This document shows, piece by piece, positions 48,477 through 57,507 of a stretch of DNA of 64,000 bases. Below the pieces are notes generated by a model that ran no database searches, was not told where the DNA came from, and saw only the letters and a list, made by a program, of their open reading frames with translations. The DNA is from Streptomyces albiflavescens. GTDB lineage: Bacteria > Actinomycetota > Actinomycetes > Streptomycetales > Streptomycetaceae. Where the stretch lies: the NCBI RefSeq assembly GCF_014645835.1, contig NZ_BMMM01000003.1, positions 186,001 through 250,000 on the forward strand, written 5' to 3'. Within the stretch, counting starts at the first letter, position 1; each line of letters starts with the position of its first letter. A program made the translations under genes and the position numbers.

Positions 48477-49316
48477 TCAGATGCTGTAGACGCGGGTGGC
48501 GGTGCCGGAGAAGACGGCCTCCCTGTCGGCGTCATCGAGACCGGCCGTCAACTCCTCGGCGATGCGGACGACTTGGCCGTACGTCGCCGCCGGCGTACAC
48601 ACCGGCCAGTCGGAGCCGAACATCAGACGGTCCGGGCCGAAGGCCTCCAGGACCGTGTCGGCATACGGGCGCAGGGTGTCGGTCGTCCATACGACGGGGG
48701 CGGCCTCGGTGACCATGCCCGAGAGTTTGCACACGGTGTTGGGGAGTGCGGCGAGCTCCCTGAGGTCCGACGCCCACGGATCGAGGTCACCCGACGCGAT
48801 CGGCGGCTTGCCCACGTGGTCGAGGACGAAGGTGAGTCCGGGCAGGGCGGCGGCCGCCTTGGCGCAGGCAGGCAGCTGGTGCGGCACGACGATCAGGTCG
48901 TAGACGAGCCCTGCCTCGGCCACGGCGGTCAGCCCCCGTCGTACGTCCGGGCGCAGCAGCCACGCGGGGTCCGGCTCGCCCTGGACCTGGTGGCGGATGC
49001 CCTTGAGGTACTCGCCACCCGGCAGCTCCCGCAGCCGTGCCAGCTCGTCGGCCACCTCCGGGCGGGTCAGATCGGTCCACCCCACCACTCCCGCCACCAG
49101 CTCGCTCTCCGCCGCGAGGGCGAGGAACTCGGGGGTCTCCTCCGGGATGGTGATCGTCTGCACCAGGACCGTGCGGTCGACCCCGGCTTCCCGCGCCTGC
49201 GGTTCGAGCTCCGCCAGCGTGAAATCCCGTCGTAGCGGCCGGAGTTCGGGCCCGGTGATCCACGGCTGGTCGCGGACGGAGAGGTCCCACACATGGTGGT
49301 GCGCGTCCACCTTCAC
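48477..49316 (-). CDS. Amidohydrolase-2 family sugar lactonase (probable L-fuconolactonase)
   Basis: This 279-aa protein starts at GTG 49316, overlapping the mutarotase stop (GTGA). It has the amidohydrolase start VDAHHHVWDL, then the metal/catalytic segments VVGWTDL, GIRHQVQ, FVLDHVGKP and FGSDWPVC. This subfamily hydrolyses sugar lactones and related esters. In the operon it should open L-fucono-1,5-lactone to L-fuconate. It is the last gene of the fucose operon. Confidence 0.88.
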   Translation of the reverse strand: MKVDAHHHVWDLSVRDQPWITGPELRPLRRDFTLAELEPQAREAGVDRTVLVQTITIPEETPEFLALAAESELVAGVVGWTDLTRPEVADELARLRELPGGEYLKGIRHQVQGEPDPAWLLRPDVRRGLTAVAEAGLVYDLIVVPHQLPACAKAAAALPGLTFVLDHVGKPPIASGDLDPWASDLRELAALPNTVCKLSGMVTEAAPVVWTTDTLRPYADTVLEAFGPDRLMFGSDWPVCTPAATYGQVVRIAEELTAGLDDADREAVFSGTATRVYSI

Positions 49317-49627
49317 GGCAGCTCCCACACAACGGGCAGACCGGCGTCCGCGCCCTCGTCGGAGTAGTCGTGGACGACGTCGAGGAGTTCGGCCATGCGG
49401 GCCTGCCAGGCGATGTTGACCGGCAGCTTCTCCAGTTCGGCGAGCATCCGCCCGTAGTCCTCGCACTCCAGGACGTGGAAGAGATCGGTCCCGCTGCGCC
49501 AGATGGTCCACGCGGTGGCTCCTGCCGCGCGGATCGCGGCGGTCAGCTCGGCCGGGACCTCGCGGTGCGCGGCCTCGTACTCGGCGACGCGGTCCGCCCG
49601 GACCTTGGTGTGCAACGCGATTCTCAT
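49313..49627 (-). CDS. L-rhamnose-mutarotase-family protein (probable L-fucose mutarotase)
   Basis: This 104-aa protein is of the DUF718/RhaM family. It starts MRIALHTKVRADRVAEYEAAH. It carries the Tyr/His/Trp elements seen in AWTIWRSGTDLFHVLECEDY and NIAWQARMAELLD. It should speed alpha/beta anomer exchange of a 6-deoxy-L-sugar. The operon context points to L-fucose rather than L-rhamnose. Both ends overlap neighbouring genes by four bases. Confidence 0.88.
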   Translation of the reverse strand: MRIALHTKVRADRVAEYEAAHREVPAELTAAIRAAGATAWTIWRSGTDLFHVLECEDYGRMLAELEKLPVNIAWQARMAELLDVVHDYSDEGADAGLPVVWELP

Positions 49628-50610
49628 GACGGCTCCTGTACGGGTACGGGGGCAGTGGCGGGCAGCAGTCCTTCCGCGAGCAGTTCCCGCCAGAACTCCG
49701 AGGGCACCGGTGTCGCGAACTGCCGCACACAATCGCGGGCTTCGTCCGCCGAGCGGGCGCCGACCAGCACGCTCGCGACGGCCGGATGGGCGGCGGGGAA
49801 GGTCAGGGCGGCGGCGCGCAGCGTGGTGCCGTGCCGCTCGGCGACGGCCTTCAGACGCAGGGCCCGGTCGAGCAACTCGGTCGGCGCGGCGCTGTAGTTG
49901 TACGTTGCCCCGGGCCGTGGGTCGGCCAGCAGCCCGGAGTTGAAGGCACCGCCGATCACGACGGACGTACCGCGCTCCTGGGCGTCGGGCATCAGCTCGG
50001 TCAGCGCCCGGTGGTCGAGCAGTGTGTAGCGCCCGGCGCACAGCACCACGTCGACGTCCGTCTCGCCGACGAAGCGGGTGAGCATCTCGGCCTGGTTCAT
50101 GCCCGCGCCGATGGCGCCGACCACGCCTTCCGAGCGGAGCTTCTCCAAGGCCGGGTAACCCTCGCGGAAGGCCTGCTCGGCATGGTCGTCCGGGTCGTGC
50201 AGGTAGACGACGTCCACCCGGTCGAGGCCCAGCCGTTCGAGGCTGGCGTCCAGGCTGCGTCGTACGCCGTCCGCGCTGAAGTCCCAGACGCGGCGGTGCG
50301 TGGCGGGCACCGCGAAGCCGTCGGCCAGGTCGTCGCCGCTCACGTCCGTGGGTTCCAGGAGGCGGCCCACCTTGGTGGAGACGGTGTACTCGGCGCGGGG
50401 CCTGTCGCGCAGGGCAGCGCCGAGGCGCCGCTCGGAGAGACCGATGCCGTAGTGCGGCGCGGTGTCGAAGTAGCGGATTCCGCCGGCCCAGGCCGCGTCC
50501 ACCGCCTCGTACGCCTGCTCGTCGGTGACCGCGGTGAACAGATTGCCGATGCCCGCGGCGCCGAAGGACAGCTCGCTGACCTCGACGCCGCTTCTGCCGA
50601 GCGTGCTCAC
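49624..50610 (-). CDS. Aldo/keto reductase, probable L-fucose 1-dehydrogenase
   Basis: This 328-aa protein starts at GTG 50610, overlapping the SDR stop. It has the AKR catalytic elements GIRYFDTAPHYGIGLSE (Asp, Tyr) and YTVSTKVGRLL (Lys). DVVYLHDPDDH (His) follows. The FAVPATHRRVWDFSADGVRRS segment fits the D-threo-aldose 1-dehydrogenase/L-fucose dehydrogenase group. It should oxidise L-fucose to the lactone. It is not closely like the AKR at 1461-2429. Confidence 0.87.
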   Translation of the reverse strand: MSTLGRSGVEVSELSFGAAGIGNLFTAVTDEQAYEAVDAAWAGGIRYFDTAPHYGIGLSERRLGAALRDRPRAEYTVSTKVGRLLEPTDVSGDDLADGFAVPATHRRVWDFSADGVRRSLDASLERLGLDRVDVVYLHDPDDHAEQAFREGYPALEKLRSEGVVGAIGAGMNQAEMLTRFVGETDVDVVLCAGRYTLLDHRALTELMPDAQERGTSVVIGGAFNSGLLADPRPGATYNYSAAPTELLDRALRLKAVAERHGTTLRAAALTFPAAHPAVASVLVGARSADEARDCVRQFATPVPSEFWRELLAEGLLPATAPVPVQEPS

Positions 50611-51380
50611 TGGCCCACCGGGCGCAGTCGCAGTCCCTGCATGCCGCCGTCGACGGCGAGCGCCGTGCCGGTGGTCGCACCGGACAACGGGCTTGCCAAG
50701 TAGGCGATGGCGCCGGCTACTTCGGCTGCCGAGACCAGGCGGCCGGTGGGCTGGCGGGCCTCCAGCGCGGCGCGTTCGGCGTCCGGGTCGGGGGCCGCGT
50801 CGAGCAGGCGGCCGACCCAGGGTGTGTCGACCGTGCCGGGGTTGACGCAGTTCACGCGGATGCCCTCGCGGACGTGGTCGGCGGCCATGGCGAGGGTCAG
50901 GGAGAGCACGGCACCCTTGGAGGCCGAGTACAGGGCGCGCTGGGGCAGGCCCGCGGTGGCGGCGATGGAGCAGGTGTTCACGATGGCTGCGTGCGCGGAT
51001 TCCCGCAGATGCGGCAAGGTGGCACGAGCCGTACGGACCATGCCGAGGACGTTGACGTCCAGGACCCGGTGCCACTGCGCGTCGTCGTTGTCCTCGACGG
51101 TCCCCTGGGCGCCGATGCCCGCGTTGTTGATCAGTACATCGAGGCCGCCGAGGTCCGCGACCGCCGCGGCCACCGCCGAGCGTACGGACGCGTCGTCGGT
51201 GACATCGGCGAGGTAGCCGAGCAGCGGCTTGTCGACCGACGAAGGGGCGAGGTCGAGGACCGCGACCTGCGCACCGCGCGCGGCGAGGAGGTCGGCGGTG
51301 GCCCGCCCGATACCGGAGGCGCCGCCGGTCACCAGCGCCTTGAGCCCCTCGAAGTCCTGGACGCCCTGAGTGTCCGTCAT
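50607..51380 (-). CDS. SDR, probable 2-keto-3-deoxy-L-fuconate dehydrogenase
   Basis: This 257-aa classical SDR has [14 protein letters not shown], the YSASKG active site and PGTVDTPW. The C-terminus [16 protein letters not shown] is typical of sugar-acid SDRs. In the non-phosphorylating fucose pathway this step oxidises 2-keto-3-deoxy-L-fuconate after the dehydratase. It overlaps FucD upstream and the AKR downstream by four bases each. The role is assigned from operon context. Confidence 0.87.
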   Translation of the reverse strand: MTDTQGVQDFEGLKALVTGGASGIGRATADLLAARGAQVAVLDLAPSSVDKPLLGYLADVTDDASVRSAVAAAVADLGGLDVLINNAGIGAQGTVEDNDDAQWHRVLDVNVLGMVRTARATLPHLRESAHAAIVNTCSIAATAGLPQRALYSASKGAVLSLTLAMAADHVREGIRVNCVNPGTVDTPWVGRLLDAAPDPDAERAALEARQPTGRLVSAAEVAGAIAYLASPLSGATTGTALAVDGGMQGLRLRPVGQ

Positions 51381-52732
51381 GCCGCTTCCCCCTTCTGGTC
51401 GGTGAGTGCCTGCTGGGCGAGGTCGGCGGCCCAGAAGGTGCCGCCGGGGTAGGTGAACTCCGCGATGGACTCGGGCCGCATGGTCGACGAGAAGCCCGGC
51501 GTGGAGGGTGCCATGTAGTGACCCTCGTGGACCACCACCGGGTCGCGGAAGTGGTCGTGCAGGTGACCGACGTATTCGATGACCCGGTCGTCGGTGGTAC
51601 CGGACAGCGCCACGTAGTCGAACATCGAGAGGTGCTGGACGAGTTCGCACAGCCCGACCCCGCCGGCATGCGGGCAGACGGGCACGCCGAACTTGGCCGC
51701 GAGGAGCAGGATGGCGAGGTTCTCGTTGACGCCGCCGACACGGGCCGCGTCGATCTGCAGGACATCGATGGCGCCGGCCTGGAGCAGCTGTTTGAAGATG
51801 ATGCGGTTCTGCACGTGCTCACCGGTGGCGACCTTGACCGGGGCGACGGCCCTGCGGACGGTGGCGTGTCCGAGGACGTCGTCCGGGCTCGTCGGCTCCT
51901 CGATCCAGTAGGGCAGGAATTCGGCGAGCGCCTTCGTCCAGGTGATCGCCTCGTCGACGTTCCAGCGCTGGTTGGCGTCGATGGCGATGCGGATGTCCGG
52001 GCCGACCACGGAGCGGGCCACGCGGCAGCGGCGTACGTCGTCCGCCAGGTCCGCACCCACCTTCAGCTTGATCTGCGTGAAGCCGTCGGCGACGGCCTCG
52101 GCGGCGAGGCGGGTGAGTTTCTCGTCGCTGTAGCCGAGCCAGCCGGGCGAGGTGGTGTACGCGGGGAAGCCCTTGGCCCTCAGGGTCGCGGCGCGTTCGG
52201 CGGCTCCTTCCTTGCCCCGCCGCAGCAGGTCCAACGCCTCGTCCGGCGTCAGCGCGTCCGTGATGTAGCGGAAGTCGACCTGGCGCACCAGCCATTCCGG
52301 CTCGGCGTCGGCGAGCAACTGCCAGAGCGGCTTGTGCGCACGCTTGGCGGCCAGATCCCACACGGCGTTGATGACGGCGCCGATCGCCATGTGCATCACG
52401 CCCTTCTCGGGTCCGAGCCAGCGCAACTGGCTGTCGCCGATCAGATCACGGCCGAGGGAGCCCGGGTCGGTGCACAGCTCGTCGACCGACCGTCCGACCA
52501 CATGCCCCCGCAGCGCGTCGATCGCGGCGACCTGGACATCATTGCCCCGCCCGATGGTGAAGGTGAAGCCGTGCCCCTCGGGGAAGTCCGCGGCGTCGGT
52601 GCGCAGCACGACGTAGGCCGCCGAGTAGTCGGGGTCCGGGTTCATCGCGTCGGAGCCGTCGAGCTCGCGCGAGGTGGGGAAACGGATGTCGTAGGTGTCG
52701 ACCGCGGTGATGCGGGCGGGGGTCGGGGACAC
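51377..52732 (-). CDS. fucD: L-fuconate dehydratase (enolase superfamily)
   Basis: This 451-aa protein belongs to the mandelate racemase/enolase superfamily and matches L-fuconate dehydratase (also human ENOSF1). Catalytic Lys222 in IKLKVG, metal ligands Asp252 (IDANQRW) and Glu278/279 ([10 protein letters not shown]), and the general acid His355 (CPHAGGVG) are visible. It converts L-fuconate to 2-keto-3-deoxy-L-fuconate. Its stop overlaps the downstream SDR. The start ATG 52732 lies 37 bp after the ABC permease stop. Confidence 0.92.
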   Translation of the reverse strand: MSPTPARITAVDTYDIRFPTSRELDGSDAMNPDPDYSAAYVVLRTDAADFPEGHGFTFTIGRGNDVQVAAIDALRGHVVGRSVDELCTDPGSLGRDLIGDSQLRWLGPEKGVMHMAIGAVINAVWDLAAKRAHKPLWQLLADAEPEWLVRQVDFRYITDALTPDEALDLLRRGKEGAAERAATLRAKGFPAYTTSPGWLGYSDEKLTRLAAEAVADGFTQIKLKVGADLADDVRRCRVARSVVGPDIRIAIDANQRWNVDEAITWTKALAEFLPYWIEEPTSPDDVLGHATVRRAVAPVKVATGEHVQNRIIFKQLLQAGAIDVLQIDAARVGGVNENLAILLLAAKFGVPVCPHAGGVGLCELVQHLSMFDYVALSGTTDDRVIEYVGHLHDHFRDPVVVHEGHYMAPSTPGFSSTMRPESIAEFTYPGGTFWAADLAQQALTDQKGEAA

Positions 52733-52769
52733 GGAGAACCTCTCGGTCGGTAACAGGGAAGGCGCGGGG

Positions 52770-53804
52770 TCAGTCCTGGGCGCGGCCGGTGGTCAGTCGG
52801 GCGATCATCAGGGCGAGCAGGATGATTCCGCCGTAGATGGCCTGGATCCAGAAGGACGGCACCTGGGCGAGCGTGAGCAGGTTCTGTACGACGCCGAGCA
52901 GCAGCACGCCGGTGAGGGCGCCGAACATGGTGCCCTTGCCGCCGTCGAGGCTGATGCCGCCGATGACCGCCGCCGCCATCACCGTGAAGATCATGTTGTT
53001 GCCCTGGTTGGCGCTGATGGCGCCCACGTAGCCGGTCTGCATGATCCCGCCGACGGAGGCGAGAACGCCCGCGACGACGGACACCCCGAGCACCACCCGG
53101 TCGACGCGGATACCGGCCGCACGGGCCGCCTCCGCATTGCCGCCGATCGCGTACAGGGCGCGGCCGATCCGGTGGTACTTGAGGATCAGCCCGGCGACAC
53201 CGAAGGCGACCGCGGCCAGCCAGACCGACAGCGGGACGCGCAGGAAGGTGGTGGTGGCCAGCGAGAAGAACGCGTCGGGCATGCCGAACAGCGTCTTGCC
53301 CTTGGTGGCGCCGACCAGCAGCCCGCGCAGCACGATCAGCATGGCGAGGGTGACGATGAAGGCGTTGAGCTTGAACTTCACCACGAGGATGCCGTTGAAG
53401 GCGCCGATGACTCCGCCCACGACGAGGATCGCGAGGAGGGCGAGCGCGGCCGGCCATTCCGTGCCCCAGCCGGACTGCGCGGCGGGCAGCACCAGCAGCG
53501 CGCCCACGGCGGGCGCGATGCCGACGACCGACTCCAGCGACAGATCGATCTTGCCGGTGATCAGCACCAGCGCCTCGGCGAGGACCACCATCGCGAGTGC
53601 CGCCGAGGCGCCCAGGATGGAAATCAGGTTCCGCTCGGTGAGGAACGAGTCGTTGACGATCGCGCCGAGCACCAGAAGCACCAGCAGGGCCGGAACGAGG
53701 GCGAGTTCGCGAGCCCGCCGGAGCAGCACCGTCTTGGCGGCATGTGCGTCGGGCATGCGCACGGAGGTAGGTGTCGAGGCCGACGGGGCCTTCGTGTCAG
53801 CCAT
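52770..53804 (-). CDS. ABC sugar-transporter permease (RbsC-like)
   Basis: This 344-aa protein has about nine to ten membrane helices and the BPD_transp_2 segments [31 protein letters not shown] and [16 protein letters not shown]. It belongs to the ribose-type importers. Its start overlaps the ATPase stop by 8 bp. With the SBP and ATPase genes it forms a complete importer, most likely for L-fucose. Confidence 0.92.
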   Translation of the reverse strand: MADTKAPSASTPTSVRMPDAHAAKTVLLRRARELALVPALLVLLVLGAIVNDSFLTERNLISILGASAALAMVVLAEALVLITGKIDLSLESVVGIAPAVGALLVLPAAQSGWGTEWPAALALLAILVVGGVIGAFNGILVVKFKLNAFIVTLAMLIVLRGLLVGATKGKTLFGMPDAFFSLATTTFLRVPLSVWLAAVAFGVAGLILKYHRIGRALYAIGGNAEAARAAGIRVDRVVLGVSVVAGVLASVGGIMQTGYVGAISANQGNNMIFTVMAAAVIGGISLDGGKGTMFGALTGVLLLGVVQNLLTLAQVPSFWIQAIYGGIILLALMIARLTTGRAQD

Positions 53805-55290
53805 GGTCCACTCCTTCGATGGAGGCGATCAGCTCATGGTCGTGCCAGCCCGCCGGGTGCTCGGCGACGACACGGCCGTGGAAGAGGACGAGGACCCGGT
53901 CGCAGCGGCGCAGGTCGTCGAGTTCGTCGGAGACGACGAGCACGGCGGTGCCGTCCTCGCGGGCGCTGTCCATGCGGGAGAGCAGGGACTCCTTGGACTT
54001 CACGTCGACGCCCGCGGTGGGGTTGATGAGGACGAGAAGGCGCGGATCCGAGGCGAGGGCGCGCGCCATGACGACCTTCTGCGCATTGCCTCCGGACAGG
54101 TCGGAGACCGGCTGCTCGGGGCCCTCGGTGTGGATGTCGAGTCGTTCGATCAGCTCGGTGGCGAAGCCGCGTTTGCGGTCGGTGCCGATGAACCCGTAGC
54201 TGCCGAGCCGCTTCAGGACGCTCATGGTGGCGTTGTCGCCGATGCTCATCGCGGAGACGAGACCCTGGTCGTGCCGGTCGCGCGGAACACAGCCGACGCC
54301 CGCCTTGAGCGCGGCCTGCACATCGCCGAACGGGAGCCGCTCGCCGTCGAGTCGGGCGGTGCCGCCGGTCGGCGTGTGCAGTCCGGCGAAGGACTCGGCC
54401 AGCTCGATCTTGCCGCTGCCGCTGGAGCCGGCGAGACCGACGACCTCGCCGCGGCGGACGGTGAGGTCGATGCCGTCGTACGCGTCCGAGGTCAGTCCCT
54501 CGACGTCGAGCAGCACCGGCGCGTCCGCCGCCACGGACGTGCGTGTGGCCGCGTGTTCGGCGATCGACTCCCCCGCCATGGCCTCCACCAGCGCCGGGCG
54601 CGGGAGTTCGGCGACCGGCGCGGTGGTGATCCAGCGGGCATCGCGCAGGACCGTCACCGTCTGGCACACCTCGTACACCTCCTGGAGGTGGTGCGAGATG
54701 AACAGGAAGGTGACGCCGGACTCCTGAAGTGCGCGCATACGGGTGAAGAGCCGCTCGATCTCACGGTTGTCGAGCTGTGCGGTCGGCTCGTCGAGAACGA
54801 TGAACCGGGCGCCGAAGCTCAACGCCCGGACGATCTCCACCATTTGCCGGTCCTCGACCTTGAGGTCGGCGGTCCGCGCGTCCGGGTCGACCCGCACATC
54901 CCAGGTCTCCAGGACCTCGGCCGCCTCGGACTTCAGCCGGCGCCAGCTGATGAAGCCGCCCCGGCCCACCGGCTGCCGGTTGATGAAGAGGTTCTCGGCG
55001 ACCGTCAACTCCGGTACGACGGTGGGCTTCTGGTAGACACAGGCCACTTTGCGGCGCCAGGCGTCGCGGTCGCCGAGCGCGGGCGCGGGCTCGCCGTCGA
55101 AGCGGACCGTGCCCTCGTCGGGGGCCTGGAGGCCGGTGAGGAGGGTGACGAGGGTGGACTTGCCCGCGCCGTTGCGGCCGACGAGGGCGTGCGACTCGCC
55201 CGGCAGGACGGTGAGTCGGCCGTCTTGGAGGGCGACGGTGGGGCCGTACCGCTTGGCCACCCCCCGCGCCTCCACCAGTGGTGTACTCAT
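53797..55290 (-). CDS. ABC sugar-transporter ATPase, two-domain (RbsA-like)
   Basis: This 497-aa protein carries two nucleotide-binding domains. The first has Walker A GRNGAGKST and DEPTAQLD. The second has a degenerate Walker A, GSSGSGKIEL, in which Ser/Thr is replaced by Ile, as is common in RbsA/MglA second halves. The signature LSGGNAQKVVMARAL lies in the second half. One active site therefore probably drives transport. ATG 55290 overlaps the SBP stop (ATGA). Confidence 0.93.
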   Translation of the reverse strand: MSTPLVEARGVAKRYGPTVALQDGRLTVLPGESHALVGRNGAGKSTLVTLLTGLQAPDEGTVRFDGEPAPALGDRDAWRRKVACVYQKPTVVPELTVAENLFINRQPVGRGGFISWRRLKSEAAEVLETWDVRVDPDARTADLKVEDRQMVEIVRALSFGARFIVLDEPTAQLDNREIERLFTRMRALQESGVTFLFISHHLQEVYEVCQTVTVLRDARWITTAPVAELPRPALVEAMAGESIAEHAATRTSVAADAPVLLDVEGLTSDAYDGIDLTVRRGEVVGLAGSSGSGKIELAESFAGLHTPTGGTARLDGERLPFGDVQAALKAGVGCVPRDRHDQGLVSAMSIGDNATMSVLKRLGSYGFIGTDRKRGFATELIERLDIHTEGPEQPVSDLSGGNAQKVVMARALASDPRLLVLINPTAGVDVKSKESLLSRMDSAREDGTAVLVVSDELDDLRRCDRVLVLFHGRVVAEHPAGWHDHELIASIEGVDHG

Positions 55291-56363
55291 TTGACCGTGT
55301 TGCCCCAGAGCTTGGAGTCGTCCACGTTGTCCTTCGTCACCAGCGGCGCGGGCAGCTGGTCCTCCAGGATGCCGCTGGGCAGCTTGACGATCTCGGAGTC
55401 GTGGTCGGTCGGGCCGGGCTTGAACGTCTTCCCCTGCATCGCGGCCTTGATGTAGTACATGCCGTACTTGGCGTAGGAGTCGGCGGGCTGCGAGACGGTG
55501 GCGTCGATCTCGCCCTTGCGGATGGCGTCGAACTCCTGCGGGATGCCGTCGTTCGAGACGATCGTGATGTGGCCCGCCTGGCCGGTCTTCTTGAGCATCC
55601 CCTTGGACTTGAGGGTCTGCAGGGTGGGCGCGAGATAGACGCCGCCCGCCTGCATGTAGATGCCCTTGATGTCGGGGTTGGCGTTCAGGAGGGTGTCCAG
55701 CTTGGAGGCCGCGGTGTCGGACTCCCACTTGGCGGGGATCTCCAGGACCTTCAGCTTCGGGTAGTTCTTCTTCACGCAGGTGCGGAAGGCCTCCGAGCGC
55801 TCTCGGCCGTTGACCGACGCCAGGTCGCCCATGATCTGCACGACCTTGCCGGAGCTGATCTGCTTGCCGAGGTACTCGCAGGCCTTCTCGCCGTAGGCGA
55901 CGTTGTTGGCCCGTACGACCATGGCGACCTTGCCCTTCTCGGGCGCCACGTCGACGGCGACCACGGGCACGCCCTTGCGCTCGGCCTGGTCGAGGCCCGC
56001 GGCGATCGCGGCGCTGTCCAGGGGAGCCACTACGAGGCCCTTCACGCCCTGGTTGAGCTGGTTGTTGATGTCGGTGATCTGCTGCGACGGGTCACTGTTG
56101 GAGTTGACGGTCTTGAGCGCGTCCACGCCCTCGGACTTCGCCATCTTGGGCACGTAGTCGTTGTACGACTGCCAGAACGGCGAGGTCAGCAGGGGCAGGA
56201 TCACCCCGACCTTGCCGGTGCCGCCGCCTCCGCCGCCGCCCGAGGCGACGGTGTCCTTGGTGCTGCCGCATGCCGTGAGCACGAGGGTCACGCAGGCGGC
56301 CGCAGCCGCCGCACGTACCGCCCGCGACGAGATTCGCGTGTTCCGCAGTGTTCTGCCGGCCAT
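55287..56363 (-). CDS. Sugar-binding lipoprotein of ABC importer
   Basis: This 358-aa lipoprotein has the lipobox LTAC followed by GSTKD. A Gly run and a periplasmic-binding domain of the RbsB type (Peripla_BP_4) follow: VGVILPLLTSPFWQSYNDYV, INNQLNQGVKGLVVAPLDS, GVPVVAVDV. ATG 56363 has AGGAG 7 bases upstream; an ATG 15 bases earlier is possible. It is the first gene of the fucose operon. Ligand specificity for L-fucose is an inference from the catabolic genes. Confidence 0.92.
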   Translation of the reverse strand: MAGRTLRNTRISSRAVRAAAAAACVTLVLTACGSTKDTVASGGGGGGGTGKVGVILPLLTSPFWQSYNDYVPKMAKSEGVDALKTVNSNSDPSQQITDINNQLNQGVKGLVVAPLDSAAIAAGLDQAERKGVPVVAVDVAPEKGKVAMVVRANNVAYGEKACEYLGKQISSGKVVQIMGDLASVNGRERSEAFRTCVKKNYPKLKVLEIPAKWESDTAASKLDTLLNANPDIKGIYMQAGGVYLAPTLQTLKSKGMLKKTGQAGHITIVSNDGIPQEFDAIRKGEIDATVSQPADSYAKYGMYYIKAAMQGKTFKPGPTDHDSEIVKLPSGILEDQLPAPLVTKDNVDDSKLWGNTVK

Positions 56364-56500
56364 CTGACGGCTCCTCATCGAGCGTGATCGAGCAGGACGC
56401 GTGGCCGGAGGTCCCTCTTCCGACCGGGACGAATATTTATCAGACCACTTCCCCCTCACAACACCCTCCGACGCCAGATTTTCCTACTTCCAAGCCATAG

Positions 56501-56511
56501 TGGTCCGACCA
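56501..56511. promoter_or_regulatory. FadR/GntR-type operator
   Basis: TGGTCCGACCA is a palindrome with one central base and fits the FadR-subfamily TGGT-N3-ACCA pattern. It can be extended by one pair. It lies in the 195-bp divergent region, 48 bp before the regulator start. TAGACT at 56522-56527 could be the regulator -10 box, so the site would block both promoters. A half-site AGACCAC is seen at 56442-56448. Confidence 0.6.
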
Positions 56512-56558
56512 CTCCGGTCGTTAGACTGCGGCGCACCCGACAAACAGGAGGAAGTGGC

Positions 56559-57257
56559 GTGGACGAGCCGGCCCCGCAGAAGGGCACCGTGACGCAGCGC
56601 GCCATCGAGCGGATCAAGGCGATGATCCGCGAGGGCCGACTGGAGCCGGGCCAGCGGCTGCCGACCGAGCGAGATCTGGCGGCCCAGCTGGGGATCTCGC
56701 GCAGTTCGATGCGCGAGGCGATCCGTGCGCTCACGGTCCTCGGTGTGCTGGAGGCCCGGCACGGATCGGGCATCTACGTGACGCAGCTCGAAGCCGGCGA
56801 CCTCCTTGAGACCTTCGGTGTCGTGGCCGATCTCTCGCGTGGCCAACGCCTGGTCGAACTGCTGGAGCTGCGCCGGATCCTGGAGTCGACGGCGACCGCG
56901 CTGGCCGCCGCGCGCATCACGCCCGACCAGCTCGCCGAGGTGGAGAAGCATCTGGCGGCGATGAACGCGACGGACGATCCGGAGCAGATCCTCGCGCACG
57001 ACCTGGCCTTCCACCGCGAGATCGCGGCCGCCGCGGGCAACGACACGATGGCGGCCATCCTGGAGGGCCTGTCCTCACGCACCTTCCGGGCCCGCGTCTG
57101 GCGCGGCTACCAGGAGGAGGGCGCCTTCGAGCGCACACGGCGCGAGCACGCGGCGATCCACCGGGCGCTGGTCGCCCACGACCCGGAGGCAGCACGCGCG
57201 GCGGCGGCCGCGCATGTGGGTGAGGTGGAGGAGTGGCTGCGGACCCAGCTCCCGTAG
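56559..57257 (+). CDS. FadR-subfamily GntR transcriptional regulator
   Basis: This 232-aa protein starts at GTG 56559 with AGGAGG upstream. The N-terminal winged helix has GQRLPTERDLAAQLGISRSS and VLEARHGSGIYV. An FCD ligand domain (about 90-232) shows metal-type residues in HDLAFHREIA and HAAIHRALV. It is divergent from the fucose operon and should repress it, with a pathway acid or lactone as inducer. A matching palindrome lies between the genes. Confidence 0.92.
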   Translation: MDEPAPQKGTVTQRAIERIKAMIREGRLEPGQRLPTERDLAAQLGISRSSMREAIRALTVLGVLEARHGSGIYVTQLEAGDLLETFGVVADLSRGQRLVELLELRRILESTATALAAARITPDQLAEVEKHLAAMNATDDPEQILAHDLAFHREIAAAAGNDTMAAILEGLSSRTFRARVWRGYQEEGAFERTRREHAAIHRALVAHDPEAARAAAAAHVGEVEEWLRTQLP

Positions 57258-57260
57258 GGG

Positions 57261-57474
57261 GCCGCCGCGACTCACGGCTCAGGGCTCGCGGTCGCTCCCG
57301 CCGTAGCGGGTCCGCAGCCACCCCACGCCCACGACTCGGCGTCACGCCCGCCGAAGCAAGCCCGCAGCCACCCACCGCCCAAGACTCGCCGTCACGCCCG
57401 CAGTAGCAGGTCCGCAGCCACCGGTGGCTCGGGGCTCACCGTAACCCCCGTCGCGGCGAGGCCCGCGGCGACTC
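57261..57474. repeat. Four tandem 50-bp repeats
   Basis: The sequence between the regulator and the mannosidase repeats with an exact 50-bp period. CCGCAGCCA recurs at 57312, 57362 and 57412, and GTCACGCCCG-like blocks at 57291, 57341, 57391 and 57441. Units are about 70-85% alike. There are no spacers, so it is not a CRISPR. It fills the whole gap between two convergent genes. Confidence 0.85.
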
Positions 57475-57507
57475 ATGCCGCCGCGGGCCCGGGGACCGTG
57501 CCGCGTC

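Noticed and set aside
57261..57474. CRISPR array
   Set aside because: The 50-bp units are contiguous and diverged, with no unique spacers and no cas genes.
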